Origin: Elusimicrobiota bacterium
GTDB taxonomy: Bacteria > Elusimicrobiota > Elusimicrobia > FEN-1173
DNA: 8,157 nt
Reading direction: 5' to 3'
Assembly (NCBI GenBank): GCA_016207625.1
Contig: JACQPF010000090.1
Coordinates: 1 to 8,157 of the forward strand
Every line of letters begins with the position of its first letter. Position 1 is the stretch's first letter. Positions 6,468 through 8,157 of this stretch are shown here, piece by piece. The notes under the pieces were generated by a model that had not been told where the DNA came from, did no database searches, and saw nothing but the letters and a program-made list of their open reading frames with translations. The translations under genes were made by a program, and so were the position numbers.

Positions 6468-8157
6468 ACGCTTTCCACCCCGAGACGGCCGGACTGGGCC
6501 TGGGACAGGATGGACTTCACCAGCTCCGCCCCTTCCATGGCCCCGTTCCGGGTGACCTCGGAAATCCGCCGCATGAGGACGCGGACCTCGTCGTCCCCGG
6601 CGCCGTTCACCGTGAAATGGTTCGTTTGTTGGACCGTGACCTGGATATTGCCGCCCAGGCTCCCGGCCTTGTTGAGCGGGATCACGGCTTCAGGGCCCGC
6701 TTCCCCGATGAGGCCCAAGGTGGGCTCGGTCACGATGCCGCCATGCTGGTACTTCTTGAAAAGGTTCTTGCCCACGGTGGCGAAGACGGCCACGGCGCCC
6801 AGAGCGCCCAACCCGCCGCCACCGCCAGCGCTCTCGGAGGCGGTCTTGGCGATGGCGGCCTCGATCTTGATCCGCACGAACGTCTCGATGGCCACCCGGA
6901 GCACGGTGTTCAGGATTTCCTTGTAGGCCTTCTCAAAGCTTTTGCCCTCCAGGATCATGTCGGCCACGGCCTTGGCGCTGGCGCCGGCGATGGCCTTCTG
7001 CACCTGCTCGGTGGTCTCCTGGATGGCCTTCAGGTTGGATTCCCGCAGGAGGCGGCTCTTCGTCTCCGCCTCCTCGGTGATGGCGGCCTTGGCCAGGATC
7101 AGGTTGATCTCGTCCTGTTGGGTCTTGGCGCTTTTGTCGAAAATCTCCTGGACGGCCCGGAGCTTGGCCTCTTTCTCGATCTCGATCCTCTGGAGTTCGG
7201 CCTCGGTGTTGAGGCCTTTCAGGTCCTTGATTCCCGCTTCGGTTTCGCTCAGTTTGTCTTTCAGCTCCGCCGAGGCCCGCTCCCTCTCCGCCTTTTCTTT
7301 GTCGATTTCTTTTTGGGCGTCCTTGGAATTGCCGACCTTGATGGCTTTCTCTTCATTGGAAAGGTCGATACGCTTTTTGGTGGAGCGGGCCTCGATCTCG
7401 TCCACTTGGTCGGCGGTGTCTTGCACCGTCCGCACAAAGGCGGCCTTGAACTCCTCCACCTGGCCCGCGGCGTCCTTGAAATTCCCGGCGAACACGTCCG
7501 CCGCCGCCTTCGCCACGGCCTCGAACCCTTCCACGAGGATGAGAAAAGCGCCCGCCGCCACCGTGGCCAACTGCTCAAAGCCGGTGGTGAGGAAGTTGAC
7601 GCCTTTGAGGAGCCCGTTCACAATGATGAGGACGCCGGTCCCCACCTGCTCCTTGAAGTCGTCCAGGATGTTCCGAGTCTTGGCCAGCTCCACGCCGAAC
7701 CCCTGCTCGCTTTCAGCCGCGCCCAGGAACTTCTGGGAGAGGGCGTCCACCACTTCCTGGGCCGTGTCCGCTTCGCCGATGAAAGCGCCGAACTCGTTTT
7801 TGAGGGCCCGAACCCGGGAGGCGTCTCCCTGAAGGACCGGGGCGAGGAGGTCCATGACGGTGTTGAAGTCCTTGCCGGATTGGGAAGCCAAGCCGAAGAC
7901 CAAGCGCGTGGCCTGCATGGCCTGGCCCACGTCCCCGGTCACGCGAACGAGTTTCCCCATGGCCTCAAAGGTCTGGGTGTCGGAGAAGCGGGTCAACCCC
8001 TGCTGCTGTTGGGCGAAGGCAAGGACGTCGTCCTTGACCTTCCCGAAGGAACCTCCTGTGGCATCAACGGCAAAAGCCAGGCGGTTCAGGGCCGCTTCCT
8101 CTTCCAGCGCGGCCTCGGCTGAGGACTTGAAAAAAGCGACCAAGCCGGCGGCGCTGC
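6464..8157 (-). CDS. Tail tape measure protein, C-terminal part (5' end outside the window)
   Basis: The frame is open through the right edge, so the true start and N terminus are missing; about 560 residues are visible. A TTG at 8141-8143 is read here as an internal Leu codon, since coding continues upstream as Ser-Ala-Ala-Gly. The protein sets tail length and is threaded through the tail tube. The decisive motif is near the C terminus: HGGIVTEPTLGLIGEAG followed by PEAVIPL, a hallmark of tape measure proteins. Other features fit: hydrophobic segments (about residues 165-218 counted from the TTG), a long highly charged helical/coiled-coil region (about 245-385), and a Gly-rich turn (AGGGGGLGALG, about 439-449). 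The C terminus (VKSILSQAQSGRLG) overlaps the hub gene start by four bases. The total length, and so tail length, cannot be estimated from this fragment. The major tail protein and chaperone genes should lie beyond the right edge. Confidence 0.92.
   Translation of the reverse strand, partial: SAAGLVAFFKSSAEAALEEEAALNRLAFAVDATGGSFGKVKDDVLAFAQQQQGLTRFSDTQTFEAMGKLVRVTGDVGQAMQATRLVFGLASQSGKDFNTVMDLLAPVLQGDASRVRALKNEFGAFIGEADTAQEVVDALSQKFLGAAESEQGFGVELAKTRNILDDFKEQVGTGVLIIVNGLLKGVNFLTTGFEQLATVAAGAFLILVEGFEAVAKAAADVFAGNFKDAAGQVEEFKAAFVRTVQDTADQVDEIEARSTKKRIDLSNEEKAIKVGNSKDAQKEIDKEKAERERASAELKDKLSETEAGIKDLKGLNTEAELQRIEIEKEAKLRAVQEIFDKSAKTQQDEINLILAKAAITEEAETKSRLLRESNLKAIQETTEQVQKAIAGASAKAVADMILEGKSFEKAYKEILNTVLRVAIETFVRIKIEAAIAKTASESAGGGGGLGALGAVAVFATVGKNLFKKYQHGGIVTEPTLGLIGEAGPEAVIPLNKAGSLGGNIQVTVQQTNHFTVNGAGDDEVRVLMRRISEVTRNGAMEGAELVKSILSQAQSGRLGVESV

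Noticed and set aside
5658..6926. A 422-codon plus-strand open frame crossing the hub/tape measure boundary
   Set aside because: It spans the ATGA junction of two well-supported minus-strand genes and its product shows no domain.
6617..8122. A 501-codon open frame on the plus strand opposite the tape measure gene
   Set aside because: Its product is a low-complexity run of Gly, Leu, Asp, His and Phe with no domain, as expected for the complement of a GC-rich gene. The minus-strand frame carries clear tape measure motifs.
8141..8143. TTG as the start codon of the tape measure gene
   Set aside because: Coding continues in frame to the window edge, no ribosome site can be seen, and tape measure proteins are normally longer at the N terminus. 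It is treated as an internal Leu codon of a partial gene.
1..8157. CRISPR arrays, tRNA genes, insertion sequences or att-type direct repeats
   Set aside because: No regularly spaced repeats, cloverleaf-like segments, terminal inverted repeats or transposase motifs were seen on reading both strands; coding sequence fills essentially the whole window.

Overview
The window is the 3' (downstream) end of the late structural operon of a tailed bacteriophage or prophage, read entirely from the minus strand. One small bacterial-type response regulator gene lies at the left edge on the plus strand. The tail is siphovirus-like: a tape measure protein is followed by large hub and tail-tip proteins, and no sheath or contractile baseplate gene is visible. 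The host cannot be named. The DNA is GC-rich with strong Shine-Dalgarno sites, which fits a bacterium. A stand-alone receiver-domain protein beside the phage genes suggests either an integrated prophage at a chromosomal boundary or a large phage carrying a signalling gene. No integrase, att site, tRNA or insertion sequence is visible.

Reading in the direction of transcription, from right to left: the C-terminal part of a tape measure protein (cut by the right edge); an 895-residue baseplate/tail hub protein whose hub-like ends are separated by inserted lectin-like and beta-sandwich domains; a 622-residue tail-tip protein with a similar lectin plus beta-sandwich pair, a discoidin-like domain and a distinct C-terminal domain; a 143-residue beta-rich, probably virion-associated protein; an 86-residue coiled-coil protein with one membrane helix; a 143-residue CHAP/NlpC-like cysteine hydrolase, the likely endolysin; and a 113-residue membrane protein resembling phage holins. 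These seven genes are separated by at most 23 bases or overlap by 4. Most have a Shine-Dalgarno site inside the end of the preceding gene, so they look like one translationally coupled transcript.

The functional order is tail length determination, then tail tip and host recognition, then lysis. The lysis part has a hydrolase flanked by two small membrane proteins. The last one has two well-placed start sites, which suggests a possible long/short isoform pair. The operon ends 7 bases from the stop codon of the convergent response regulator gene, with no convincing terminator between them. There is no gene-free stretch longer than 300 bases. The long plus-strand reading frames opposite the tail genes are judged to be shadows created by GC-rich codon use.
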